This document shows, piece by piece, positions 11,954-23,600 of a DNA stretch of 64,000 nucleotides. Positions within the stretch are counted from its first letter, which is position 1; each line of letters begins with the position of its first letter. The position numbers were made by a program, and so were the translations under genes. The notes under the pieces were generated by a model. The model saw only the letters and a list, made by a program, of their open reading frames with translations, did no database searches and was not told where the DNA came from. The DNA comes from Climacium dendroides (Eukaryota; Streptophyta; Bryopsida; Hypnales; Climaciaceae): the NCBI GenBank assembly GCA_950106755.1, contig OX467092.1:3038001-3102000 (forward strand), read 5' to 3'.

Positions 11954-13925
11954 CATTGAAAGGAACGCATTCACGTCATCAAATGATTTCTTCTGACTTG
12001 GTAAAGCGGACAATGACAGGTTCAATATGCACTCGTCTACATCATGAACAGGGTAGTGAGAGGACGGAGTGAGTCTGTGGACCAAGTGCTCTTGAGTAAG
12101 CGAAAAGCCTGATGATCCTTTTTTCACCTCGGCTGCACTTGTAGCTGGTTCTGGGTTTGGGGTTTCAGCCTTCCTCTTGGTCCCCTTTTTTTTACCCTTC
12201 TCTTAGGCCTTCTCAGATTGGGTGGCCTGTCGCTTCTTTCTGATGTCGTTGAACTTCTTCTGTGCTTCTTCAAGCTTCTTGTGCTTCTTCAAGCTTCTCG
12301 TGCTTCTTCCTATCAGAGACCTCCCGCCTTTGGATGCATCTTGCTCGCATCTCTGGATCAAGATGAGCAAACTCATCGAACTTAGCATCAACAGTAGCGG
12401 CATCCTTCAAGGTCTGGAATAGAGCCTCCTCCTCTGGCGGAGTAGTCCCAAAGATGCATTCTATATACCAAGGACACACTTGCAGATGTGGACTTGTCCA
12501 CTTTGTCCACTGCATGGGAGAAAACATGCAGTCCAGAGAAGACCGATCTAACCAAGTAGTCAAAAACGGTGGTAAATCTACCTTCGCAATTGCCTTCTTG
12601 TTGTATAGCTCAAACTTGAAATACCTGCGTCCAATGCAGGATTAGTTAGCTACCTTTATAAGAATAAGTGATTGTACAATAAACAAGGCACAAGGACAGT
12701 GTATTGGACCCTCCAAATATGATTACAGCATGGTTGTCCGGAAGAGCCGCAATGCCAGAAGAACTCCTACACAAGGTTAGACACCTGTAAATCACACGCT
12801 TCACAACCAGCGCCGACCCTCTGAAATCCTTGAAGCTGTCCGACTTCTTGAAGGGGTCAGCACCCTTGAAAACACCGGTGAAAGCAATATCCCAAAGCTT
12901 CATCCTCCAACTCTCAATGTACTCAAGTAGTGTCATTGGTTTGCTTGGAACGCTCATATTGATTGGAATATTGTCAGCCCGAACGATTGATTCGAACATG
13001 TCGTTGGCTGACTCTTCAATCTGAAGAAGTAAATGTAAACACATTGAGGCCAAGTTGTGCAACACAGAATGTGAAATAGTAATGCATTAAATACAATAAT
13101 GAAACCATGAGATATAACCCTTACCCCAGCATACTAGCACACCCTAGTAAGAAATTGAGTCAACCTCTCCTCATTCACAGGACGAGGTGGAAATTGGCGA
13201 GCCTCACGGGAGGGACCAAAAGCATTCATCCACTTGAGCCACCTGACTTTTAATTCCGGAGACACGTTGGCTGTTGCAATCAACTGTAACTTTTCTAGAG
13301 TCAACTCAGGAACATCAAAAAGGCTCCAATGTCGCTCTATTTGCATCAAGAAAATGAAAAGGCATCGTCAGTGAAGAAGAGACAAATGGATGAAGAGCAA
13401 AAAGCTGAACCAATGGTTTCGTGAAAATACCTCTTTCAACCAGTCAAGTCCCAATGCCGGATTTGCAACGGCTACAATCTTCGAAAGCTTCTTGTATAGC
13501 TTCTCCGTAGAATCCTTAATTGATGCTCTCATAGCCAGGGCAACACCCTCTCTTGTAACCTCATCTTCAGGCGTATCCTCATGATATTTTCAGACTGCCG
13601 CATCAGCAGCTGTGGCTATCTCTTGCTGAACAAACATAGGGGAATCCACATAAGTTTTCAATAGAACGCATGATACTAACTTGGAGTGCTTCATGAAATT
13701 TGAATATGAGTTACTGTTACTGATCACATCCATACTTTAAAAATAAACGATGTGAAGACATCCAAGGGCATAGAATACCACGACTTTCGTGTATTCTGTT
13801 GACATTTTGCCTTCTCCTCAGGACTCAGCAATTCATGAAATTTCTCAAGCTCAAGTAATCCATACTTCTGGACGCGGTAGAGTGTATGAACCAGGTTGGT
13901 TTTGACATGCGAGTTCTCGATATGC
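11954..13925 (-). pseudogene. Exons 4-8: linker region, three stops and a frameshift
   Basis: These exons encode helical, charged sequence with no recognised domain, including HTLYRVQKYGLLELEKFHEL (exon 4), LKVRWLKWMNAFGPSREARQ (exon 6) and a Lys/Glu-rich stretch rich in KKHEKLEEAQ-type words (exon 8). Exon 5 has TGA where the frame is otherwise open (13590-13592). Exon 6 has TAG near its end (13134-13136), unless a weaker donor just upstream of it is used. Exon 8 has TAA at 12203-12205 and an exact 19-bp tandem repeat (12261-12279, 12280-12298). Removing one repeat unit restores the frame into the later part of the exon, which ends at the donor GTACGT. Confidence 0.6.
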
Positions 13926-14046
13926 CTGCAGTAAATAATAATTTAGGATGAACCTGAGAAGTAACTCCAGAAAATAGAGCATTGTTCAAGAAAAGTATTC
14001 TGATAGGTGACTGCAAACGATGACAATGAGGTTGGTGTAAACTCAC

Positions 14047-14693
14047 TTGTTAATATCGTGCATTGCTTGCATTGCAACTCCAATTCGATGCCTTGTGTCT
14101 AGGACTATTGAGTCTACACAAATGTGCCATTCACGATCTGCTTTGTGGAGGCGCTCAATGTGATTCATCCAGGCGATTCGTCTATGATTCCCATCGCAGA
14201 CAAAAAACTTGTAGTCCACCAAATGCTTGAGGACAGTATGCTCAAGCTTCTCGTTGAATTCATCATTCACTGCATTCCATGTAGGTCTCCATTCTTTCTT
14301 CTCAGCATCGGTAAATACTGCCATCTCACCCGCCTCATTCGATACTGAGACATAGAAGACTCTTGCGCCCTCCTCATATCCCCGACTGAATTGGTTCTCC
14401 AACAACGTCAAATCGCACGAGAGTGTAGGCCGTACCATGGGCATTGAAACTAGACGACATAAAGGTATCTTCAATCTTGATTGGTCACTGGATGTCAATC
14501 TCAAGCTATGAATGATGGACACAATGTCCACCGTCTGCGACTTCCGAATTTCGTCTTCCATGTAGTGCGGTTGAACCCCAGGAATTGAAATCTCTGAGGC
14601 TTCACCGTCGTCATCCTCCCCGACACCCCTAGGTGCAGGAGCCCTAGCAGTCATAGACAATGCTCTTGGTGGGGATTTCTGGGATGCAGGCTC
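14047..14693 (-). CDS. Exon 3: ParB/sulfiredoxin-like domain
   Basis: After an acidic linker and a helical stretch, the translation reads IPLCRLVSMPMVRP, then a variable region, then YKFFVCDGNHRRIAWMN and WHICVDSIVLD. This follows the ParB-fold order: an IPL..I...P.R-type strand, then a G-x-HR motif (here DGNHR) at the start of a helix, then a final hydrophobic strand. In bacteria the DGxHR segment is part of the nucleotide-binding/catalytic site of ParB, Noc and related nucleases. Exon 3 begins after CAG at 14694-14696 and ends before GTGAGT with two bases of a codon, which exon 4 completes. It contains no stop. Whether it bound CTP, acted as a nuclease or only served as a fold cannot be told. 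Confidence 0.65.
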
Positions 14694-15419
14694 CTGTGTA
14701 TTGAAAAAGACAACGGAGTTGCAATTGTCATATGAATTTCACATACAGATACATTGAGAAATATATTGTAATGTTCATTTGTAAAGGACATCATGATTAT
14801 CAATCAGAATGATTTAGAATGGAATATTATAGAGAGATTAATTTATGAAGTTAACATCATCAAATACATGTCCACAAACCACACTCTCTAGTGACAATAA
14901 TGTATCTCCCAAATCAATATTGGATGATATCCTCTGGGGTAGTTAGCCTAGATGACACATCATCAGCAAATACAAGTTCCTGGTCCCCGAATCCAACGGA
15001 CGTGCAGCATGACTTTGAAGAATCCGACAACCCCAAACTCTGTAGGTCATCTACTCCCTCATTAAGTTCGCGAATCAGATTTTGAAGATCGTATGGTACC
15101 CTTGGCTGCTTCTCTCGGAAATGAATGTCGGCATCTATATCTGGGACTTGAATCTCCATGGCCGCAAGAGTAGGATCTTGAACATTCTGAACTTCAACAA
15201 CGTTCTCATAACTTTCAACCTGGAGATGGAAATAATTAGAATATTTATATAAGATGGACAAACAATATTCACAACAAATCGATTAAGAAACTAGGATTCC
15301 AGAACTTTCGGTGAAGGGTTGCAAATTATAACGGGCCGACAGCCCATGGGAGCCGAGTCAGCATATTTGACAAATGAAGACGGGAGGATGCATAATTCAG
15401 CAATCAGTTCCTTAGCAGG

Positions 15420-17330
15420 GGCAAGAGTTGTCCGTGACCAGAAACTCATGCTTGGCCCGAACCCTGTCGGTGGAGTCTCGGTCCCGAGAGAGCGATCTGC
15501 GGTGCAATATCATGCACGATCACTAGTAGAAAACGCAGAATTTCTGTTGTTTCGGTGACGTTGTTTTGGTCACCGAACAACAAATTTCTGTTGAAATTTA
15601 CAGAAATCTGTAAATTTAAGCAGAAATTTGTTGTTCGGTGACCAAAACAACATCACCGAAACAACAGAAATTCTGCGTTTTCTACTAGTGGATTCGGTGT
15701 ACTATTTTATCCAAGCCTAAAACTCGGCAGTGCAACCCCTAATTTGTACAAGCCAAATTAATGAAAGTTCCAACTCGGTACAAACGAAAAAAAGATGCTA
15801 GAGGAGTGATGAATGGTTTTGTTTCCATTAATCATGCATGGACCCGAGCGGTCAGATGTTATCTCGGTCTCGAGAGAGTGTTTCTGAATGAGGAGGTGTG
15901 CATGATTTCAGTGAACCCACGGAGTGTACAGGTAGGCAGGCTACAGGTATGCAAGCTGAGATATATATGCTTGGCCCGAACCTTGTAGGTGCCATCTCGG
16001 TCCCGAGAGAGGGATCTGGGGTGCGACGCCGAGTACGATTTGTTGTTCTGTAATATGCAAGCCTATACCTCGTCAGGGCAAGTAATCATGCATGGCACCG
16101 AGTTGTCAAGTGTTCTCTCGGTCCCGAGAGAGTGTCTTTGAATGACGATGCATGCATGATTTCGAACAGGATCCCATTGATGCCCTAAACATAAAGTCTC
16201 GGGATCCCAGATTTGATGAGGGATACAAACCCTATGTTCTGAGCGAGGGGTGGATGGAGAACTCTTGATTCAGTGAACCCTCAGAGACTACACGGAAACA
16301 TGCTACAGGTAAGTCTTCTCCAAGTAAGAAAGCTGAGAAATCTATGCTTGGCACAAACCCTGTCGGTGCCGTCTCGGTTCCGAGAGAGGGATTCGGGAAA
16401 AGATGCCGTGCACGTTTTGTTGAACTATATTATGCAAGCCTATACCTCGGCAGGGCAACTAATCATGGCAGATCTCGACAGGGCAACTTATCATGCATGG
16501 TACCAAGCTTCCAACATGGACCCTAAAATCACGAATGTCCTGACTCGGTAGAAACGAAAGAAACATGTTGGAGGAGTCATTATTCATGCATGGCACCGAG
16601 CTGTCAGGGGTTCTCTCGGTCCCGAGAGAGTGCTTTTGAATGTGGAGCCATGCATGATTTCGATCACAATCCCACTGATGCCCTAAATGTGAAGACTCGG
16701 GTTCCCAGATTTGACCAAGGATACAAACCCTATATTTTGACTCAACGCAAGCGAGGGGCGGAAGGAGAACTCATGATTTGGTGAACCCTCAGGGACTACA
16801 CGGAAACATGCTACCGGTAAGCCTTCTAGGATCTTGCAGGCTGGGAAATCTATGCTTGGTCGGAATCCTATCGGTGCCGTCTCGGTCCCGAGAGAGGGAT
16901 CCGGGGTGCGATGCCGTGCACGATTTGATGCACTGTATTATGCAAGCCTTATCCTCGGCAGGGCATACCTCGGCATGGCAGACCTCGGCATGGCAAACCT
17001 CGGCAGAGAACCTAAATTCACGAATGTCCTGGCTCATTAGAAACGAAAGAAACATGCTGGCAGAGCAAGTAATCATGCATGGCCCCGAGCTGTCAGGGGT
17101 TATCTCGGTCCTAAGAGAGTGCTTTTGAATGAGCAGGCATGCATGATTTCGAACTAGATCCCGCTGATGCCCTAAACGTAAAGTCTCGGGCTCCCAGATT
17201 TGATCAGGGACCCTAAACCCTATTTTCTGATTCAACGCAAGCGAGGGGTGGAAGGAGAACACTTGATTCGGTGAACCCTCAGGGTCTACAAGTAAGCATG
17301 CTACAGGTAAGCAAGCTGTGAAATATATGC
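15420..17330. repeat. About 500-bp tandem repeat array in intron 1
   Basis: Two landmark words alternate. Type A is CTCGGTCCCGAGAGAGGGAT near 15475, 15986, 16370 and 16878. Type B is CTCGGTCCCGAGAGAGTGCT near 15862, 16112, 16612 and 17101. This gives three to four higher-order units of 400-500 bp with internal deletions. The landmark core CTCGGTCCCGAG is a near palindrome. ORFs up to 188 codons cross it, but they follow the repeat and look non-coding. Confidence 0.7.
15521..15690. mobile_element. 170-bp CACTA-type foldback MITE
   Basis: The element is a nearly perfect palindrome with ends CACTAGTAGAAAACGCAGAA and the inverse. It is flanked by GAT on both sides (15518-15520 and 15691-15693), a 3-bp target duplication. 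It lies in intron 1 of the minus-strand gene and within the first unit of the local tandem array. Termini and target length place it with CACTA elements. Confidence 0.9.
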
Positions 17331-17483
17331 AAGACCCCCGTCCCTCGAGTGACACTGAAGCATTCTGGTGATACCGTAGTTACGAAAGAGGTTTAGGGTT
17401 CTAGGCTTGACAAACCGTGACAATCCGGAGTTGTTATGAAGTTAGTATAATCCGACATGCAAGTATGTTGTGCTTCAGCGTAC

Positions 17484-17573
17484 CTGGGCTACGGCGGCGG
17501 CGCTTTCTTGCGCAAGTGGCAGCACAGTATTGTCTCCGGCTTGATTTCTTCGCGGACGCAGAACTTGATCCAT
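17484..17573 (-). CDS. Proposed first coding exon of the ParB-methyltransferase gene
   Basis: An ATG at 17571-17573 opens 30 codons starting MDQVLRPRRNQAGDN. They end exactly on a codon at GCCCAG followed by the donor GTACGC. The next proposed exon starts on a codon after CTCCAG at 15220, so the phases fit. The intervening intron of about 2.26 kb would be occupied by the tandem array and MITE. The assignment rests on splice signals and phase only. Confidence 0.45.
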
Positions 17574-17599
17574 CACTGAAGACCTTGGAGAAACACAGA

Positions 17600-18950
17600 A
17601 TTGCCTCCACACGTCATGAATCCATGAATACCTCATAACACTCTATATCGGAATAAGTTAGTGAAGTGGACACAGCAAGTGTTGGATGACCTACTAGATT
17701 GTCTTTCGCGGACGGCGAGGCGGGAATCACAACCACAGCGTCAGGTGTGTAGACAGGGCAAGTCAACGATCCGAGGACGCAATGGCAGCGGAGTTGCTCC
17801 CCAGCAAGGTATGGTATCGCACTCCCTTTCAGAATTAGGGTTGATGGCGGGATGCTGTATTTTCTGGGATGTACGGTCCAGACTACGTAGGGAAGTACGA
17901 TTCCGAACTACGGCCAGAACGACGGTTCGGTTGGAACTACGTTTGGGTCTACGGTTGCATCAAAGGGGATTAGCCCAGATCTTTAGTGATACATATTCCT
18001 ACCTCACCTACCTCTCTATACACTTCGCTTCACATTATATGGATTATCAATTTCCAGATTGTATGTTATGAATTGAAATCCTAATTTATAATGTCCATAT
18101 ATTGTGGATCATTTCTTGAATAGGATCGAAGAGTTTTCGTCGGCTGAGGGTTTTCATTATACTTTGAGCTTCTCGATAGTGAGCAATTAAATTTCATTAC
18201 AAGATATATCAGTTGATACCTATTCTAAATATGATGTTTTTAGGTATTTAGTCCCTATAAAAATTCAGTCACTTTAAAAATTCTATAGTACTTGTTCTCG
18301 GTCCAAGCTTTTCTTTAGAGTAGGGAGGGTAGTATATATTTGCATATTTCATGCACTCATTATTGGTAGTATGTACCATTGTTTGATTACAGCACATATT
18401 ATAGTTATTTGCTCAGGGTCCTGGGAGGGGTACAATCTTGGAATCGAAGTGAAGTAACCTCGTATAAATCTAATATAAGATTTATCTACATATCTTAAAA
18501 ATCCTCCATAATTGCGATATCATTTACAATATCCCTTAATATTACTTGATGGATGACTTAGATTATGGTCAGTGTGTTCGTTTACCTATAACGGTCAAAT
18601 TCTTTTTGGAAATGTTAATGATTCTGATGAATCTTGAGATTCGATTTCACTATACTAAGTGGATTGTGCTTCCTTACTACAGAAGCTTCTCATATATATC
18701 ACTATACTAAGGGAATACTTACACAGACCTGCCTGACATGTATTAACGGTGTACCCAATACATTCAATGGCCTATTTAATCTTTGTTCTCCTGACAATTT
18801 GTGAGCCGCCGTTTTGGTACTATATTGTACTTCTTGAGTTACTACTAGTATTCACTATTCACATGTTGTATTGATTGTATTTCATTCTAGGCCTGATTTT
18901 GAATGTGTTATTAAGAGCATTTCAGTACTTCTGCGCTAATGTTTTGTATG
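17600..18950. other. No firm gene; possible upstream region
   Basis: The part nearest 17.6-18.0 kb is moderately GC-rich and could hold the 5' region of the minus-strand gene. An open frame of 136 codons on the plus strand (17661-18071) has no recognisable domain. Beyond 18.1 kb the DNA is AT-rich with no signal I can name. Confidence 0.35.
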
Positions 18951-19037
18951 AAATAGTCTTCGGTTATAGTGTTATTTCACTCTTGGAATGTACAACCTCA
19001 AGAGTTGCAGGAAGGATGCATTGCTTTGACTGATAGC

Positions 19038-19900
19038 ATGACAGGATCTTCAATGGCAATTGTGAGGGCACATGGAGAGTGTGTTCCGATCTCATTTCCT
19101 GTGGGCGAGTTGGGATATGCTGTTGTCAGTTCGTCTCGATTGAGTGCCCGTTTCCAACTTGTGGAGAACTCATTAGATATTGACGAAGAAGTATTTGATA
19201 ATATAAGTGGTGACTTGACGCATACTATAGGGCAAGAGCCCTCTGTATGTGGCCTTGTTAGGCAATGGCATTTGCGTGAAGGTAGGTATTTAACATATGG
19301 ATTACCGCAGTCCTGTGCAAGAGCATCCAATGCAGAGGGATCCGCTAGAGTTTCTAGGACTAGTATTTTCGAGAATACTATGAAAATTGAGTCTGGTGTG
19401 GAGGTGATTACCATTGGAAGTGATGACTCTGATGGTTCATCTCCACCCTGCAAACTTCTGAAACCGACATCCTTGTCTGTAGTTGGTAGGGCGTACTCAT
19501 CCTTCTCGCCTTCTACAGATACAGTGACACCATCATCATCATCCCGTGCGTCTTCAATTGTTTCATGTTTGCAGAAGCTATGCCACACAAAAGGTTCCAG
19601 GAACCCGTTCAAGAGGGTCAATTGGAACTCAATTAGAATATGTAGTGTCCAATTTGTTCCACCTTCATTCAATGGCGATGTGATTTTTGAGTTACTACCC
19701 GTCAAAGATGTTTCGGGAACTCACAGTCAGGCTAAGCTTCTCACTGGAATGGAGAAACGCTATGATGGTCACGTTTGGACAAATCTTCATACGACAAATA
19801 TAAAAAATGCAGACGGCCTGACATTTCGGTTGGCGTCTTGCGTGGGCCACCTACAATGTGTCAACCCGAGTTGTGACTATCTAACTCGAAAGCACCGTGT
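19038..19900 (+). pseudogene. Truncated protein with a Cys/His (CxGHLxCxNxxCDYL) motif
   Basis: The frame is open from well upstream of the first ATG at 19038, so the true start is probably an upstream exon. The N-terminal half is Ser-rich and acidic. The C-terminal part reads KRYDGHVWTNL, then ASCVGHLQCVNPSCDYLTRK, whose paired cysteines and histidine look zinc-binding. I associate this signature with repeated, transposon-linked plant proteins, from memory. Directly after LTRKHR the sequence turns into the CGTCCG-type array, and the continuing frame is low-complexity Arg/Asp/Gly. The gene therefore seems cut off there. A minus-strand ORF overlaps it but lacks such motifs. Confidence 0.45.
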
Positions 19901-19901
19901 A

Positions 19902-20260
19902 CAGGGTTGTCGTGGACGTGTGTCCGCGGCGAAATTGCGTCCAAAATCGGACGTCCTGACGTCCGCCCGTCCGGACCCTGTGGACGTAGACGGACGGTCC
20001 TCGGTCGCCGTCCTGCGGGCGGACGAACGGACGGATTGGCGGATGGGCCGGTCAGACTGGCGGACGGGCGGGCGGACGGACGGCCGTTTTTATTGGTGGA
20101 CGGGCAGACGGGCCAGCGGACGGATGGGCGGACGGGCGGACGGATTGGTGGACGGGCGAGCGGACGGATTGGCGGACGAGAGAGCGGACGAGCGGACGAG
20201 CGGACGGGAGAGCGGACGAATTGGCGGACGGGCGGACGCGCGAACGGTTCAAGGGCCAAG
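19902..20260 (-). promoter_or_regulatory. CGTCCG-type GC-rich array (1 of 5)
   Basis: Dozens of GGACGG/GGCGGACG words occur on the plus strand (CCGTCC on the minus). The left edge starts with CAGGGTTGTCGTGGACG, which resembles a hAT-type terminus and abuts the truncated plus-strand gene. In the orientation shared with the other arrays it would face a minus-strand gene below 19.9 kb, but none is evident. It could instead be the distal end of the hAT element. No inverted partner of the CAGGG end was found. Confidence 0.5.
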
Positions 20261-20640
20261 GGGTTTAGGGAGTCTGGGAGTGACCGACTGAGAGAATGAG
20301 GGTTTGTAACTTTGCATTTTGCAATTTTGCATGATTTTCAGTTTGTTTTAGGGTTCTTACAAATTTGTGAGTTTTGACGCTTCAGAAATTTTTACGTGCT
20401 ACACACTTGAAATTGAGAACAAAAAATAACACAATGAAGATTTCTTCAATATCACTTGGGACAAAATCCCCCAAAAATGATAGTTTCATTAATTTTTTCA
20501 AGATAATTTGGCAACCTTGTACTACTATGAAATGCTCCAAGAACTAATAAATCTTAGCTATTCATCTCTCTAAATCGTAAGCATTTGAGCACCAAGTTCT
20601 GTAAATGTTCTTCATTCAAATCCTTTCTAAATTTGAATGC

Positions 20641-23600
20641 CTAGGGGTGGTAATCACTATCTCCTTTCACCTCTGCCCCGCTATTGTACTCTCTTGATTG
20701 GAATCCATCATCTTCATCACTCATGGTGTTCTCTTCATCGTCTGATGAAAGTGTTTGAGTTTCCCCTCTTTTCTCTTGTACTGTTGAAGATACACGAGCT
20801 TTCTTAGGCTTGCCCATCATTTGCTCGTTCTTTGCTTTCATCAAGGTTTTCCCTACACATTCACGAAGGCGATCAACCGCTTTTCCTTTTCTCAACGGAA
20901 GTTCTGGAATAGACGGACGCTTATCAAGGGGGGGTTTTCCTGCATTCACTTTCTTCGTTGGAGAGATAGCAAACGGCTCTATTACTCGTTTGTTCTTTGC
21001 TTTAGTGGGTTCTTCCATCATCATTGCCATCCCTGCCTTTCTCCCTTCTTCAGTGAATGCCTCTATAGCATTTGAAGATTCTAGTATCGGGTCCGCTAGC
21101 CTTGTTGAAGATGCTGGTAGGCGGTTTCCTTGCTTCTTTAACATTGAGGCCAACGTCTCATCTTCCTCGTCATCGGTGAATGAACAAATCTGCAATCTTC
21201 GATTTTCGGTACGTTCTATTTCTTTCGAAATGATGGAAGCTCGTGTTGGACGTTGAGAACTTCATGAACCCACCAAAGTAATGCTTACACTATTAAATAG
21301 TGAGCGTGCACCTATTGGAGGAATGCTACGTGGTGGACGTACAAAACTTGTCATGTTTTCCTTTGTGCCTTGGCCACTGTGAAGCAAGTTCGGACTTCCA
21401 CATTCTATCAAATGCGAACGTACATTGTCTTGTGTCCCACTCGCTTCATGGTTTAGGCTACTTGGTTCCCCATTGCTTTTGCTTGCCAATCCTCCTAGAG
21501 ACTCCACACTTATCTTGTCCACATTCATTTGCTCGCGGTCCTCAACGTTGTCATTCTTTTCTAGTTGGGCCACCACTATGGATGGAGACCTACCGCTTCC
21601 AATCACTTCATCTATTTCGGAAGTTCTAGCATTGGATGCTATGGTTCCATTAGAAGCTAGGACTGGACATTTGCGTCCTCTTCATTTAGATTGAGGACCT
21701 TGTCACTACTTAGAAATCGGTTTCCATCTACAAACCTTGCTATGGAAGGTACGCCTTCGTCGTTTCCACAATCATTATCGTCCATTGGAAAGTCGTACTC
21801 GTCTCGGTCATTGTTGCCCATGTCATTATCATCCATATTTACTCTTCCAAACGGTTCACCTCCAAAATTGTATGTATTGCCATCAAAATCTTCTTCATTG
21901 AATATTGGGTCGTACCAATTTGCTTCTTGTCCATGTGCTTCATTCCCGTCCACACGAACACCTTCTTCTTCATCTTCACTGCTCTCATCATCTTCGTTTG
22001 GTCCCTCCGATTCTTCTGAATCTACATTTTCAAGGTACCACTTCTTCTCATCCCTCTCCTTGGATGCGGCCAACACTCTTGAATTAGTGTACACATACAC
22101 CAAATCCGCAACTCTCTTTGTTCTCAACTTATTTCGAGATTTGTTGTGAACAAAAGAATAGCTACTCCAATTCCGTTCACATGAAGATGAAGATACCGGT
22201 TGGCCCAATATTCTCCTTGCAATTGGAGCAATGAGCTTCCCACATGCGCCTTCAAAATCCCACCAAGCGTGTGCCGATAATTTTTGTTCACTTGGATTCA
22301 ACATGTTGTGGAAGGGAGGCTCCCTATGTCGAAACGCCATGAATTCCTTGACGACGTCCGCGTAGTCCGTAGGTTTACATATTCGCATGAGAACACGCTT
22401 GCATGCTTCGGTGGCCTCTAAATCGTCGGCTAGTTCTTTATCGTGCAAAAGATAGGGATTCAAAAGAGCTCCTGCATATTGGAGATCGGTCTCTACCATT
22501 TCCCATCTAGCGTTGAACACCTCCTTCAATGGTTTGGCAAATTCGGGGCTCAATAGAAAAGGCGGATTTTCTAACCCCCCCACATGTGACCGTATCTTCC
22601 TCATAATATGCAAAACTTTCCCTAAACATGGCGTCTTTGCATCTAAATCACGAAGGCCATACACAACAACGCCCATCAACTGCACAAAATTCGTGCAACG
22701 CCTCCAGAAATGCTCATTGTTTATTATCTTCTTTGTACACCGAGACTTTGTACGGTTCTTCTTTTTCTTGTCATCCAACGTCTTCACATATTGTTCCCAA
22801 CGCGGATCTGTCACACTCTGTTGAAGTGCTCCCTTAACTTTCAACAAGCGTTCAAGCGCAATGAAATTTGAAGCAAATCTTATTTCGCCTAGCATCAATA
22901 AGCTATGCTCTTTTTCGTATGAACGAAATATTGCAAGCGACATGTGCCGCTTTCTAAAAAACGTAAGAACCATACGAGCTTTGGCCATGACATCCGCCAC
23001 CCATGCTTCCTTCCCCCAATCTTTTAGCAACAAATTCAAGGCGTGCACCACATAACCTTAAAAAGAAATGTGAGGATATTTGTCTTTTATGATTCTACAT
23101 GCTCGAGGGTTTACAGGAGCATTGTCCGTTGTTATTTGCACCACATTATGCGGACCCACCTCCTGTATGAATTTGTCCAAAATAGAGGCCAAGTACTCTG
23201 CGTTTTTTACGAACCCACTTGTGTCCACCGATCCCAAAAATTGCTCCCCTGCAGAAGATACAAGCATACAATTCACCAATGGCCGATTTGTAACCGAACT
23301 CCATTCATCAATAGACAAGGTTGCTCCAAACTTTCTGATACTATCCTCGGTCCTCTTCTGCAACTTTAGCTTGACATCTTCTTTCGCTTCTTCTAGTAAT
23401 TTGGTTCGTAGAGTTTCGTACGATGGTGGGCTGTATGGCTTACCAAACTTAGCTGTTTTCTTCACTGCTTCTTTGAAGGCCTCACTTCGAGCTACCGCAA
23501 ATGGTATGTTGGCTGAATAGAAGAAATTGGCCCACAACGCATTCAAATTGCGTCTATCAGCTTGTTCAAACCCATCTACTAGCCGACTTTGTCTTCGGGG

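Larger units (their letters stand above)
8841..17573 (-). pseudogene. 12-exon ParB-like + N6/N4 DNA methyltransferase-like gene, broken
   Basis: Exons inferred on the minus strand are: 17573-17484, 15219-about 14974, 14693-14047, 13925-13736, 13625-13431, 13334-13125, 13020-12710, 12624-11954, 11821-11471, 11387-11114, 11016-9186 (with a transposon inside) and 9093-8841. Splice phases agree at every join, giving about 1,200 codons once the transposon and a 19-bp duplication are discounted. Exon 3 carries the ParB-like region. Exons 9-11 carry a permuted methyltransferase core. Damage: TGA at 13590-13592, TAG at 13134-13136, TAA at 12203-12205, a 19-bp tandem duplication at 12261-12298 causing a frameshift, an acceptor CAA instead of CAG before exon 9, and the CACTA-like insertion in exon 11. 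Weak points are the end of exon 2 (other donors are possible) and two non-standard sites (GAG acceptor of exon 6, GTCC donor of exon 7). The clean phasing shows it was once a normal spliced gene. A domesticated or large-transposon origin is possible. Confidence 0.7.

Noticed and set aside
13125..13140. Alternative donor (AGG/GTGTGC) that would skip the TAG in exon 6
   Set aside because: It keeps phase and cannot be excluded, but GTAAGG just downstream is the better donor. Other stops break the gene anyway.
15420..17330. CRISPR-like spacing of palindromic words
   Set aside because: Spacing is hundreds of bases and the sequence between is itself repeated. The DNA is eukaryotic.
16789..17355. 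188-codon minus-strand ORF and related plus-strand ORFs
   Set aside because: They cross the ~500-bp tandem repeat and change with it. No domain, and they lie in a proposed intron.
18998..19705. 235-codon minus-strand ORF
   Set aside because: It overlaps the plus-strand frame that carries the Cys/His motif, and has no motif of its own.
19907..20299. Long ORFs rich in Arg, Gly, Asp or Pro, Ser, Arg on both strands
   Set aside because: They are by-products of the hexamer array, whose repeat keeps several frames open on both strands.
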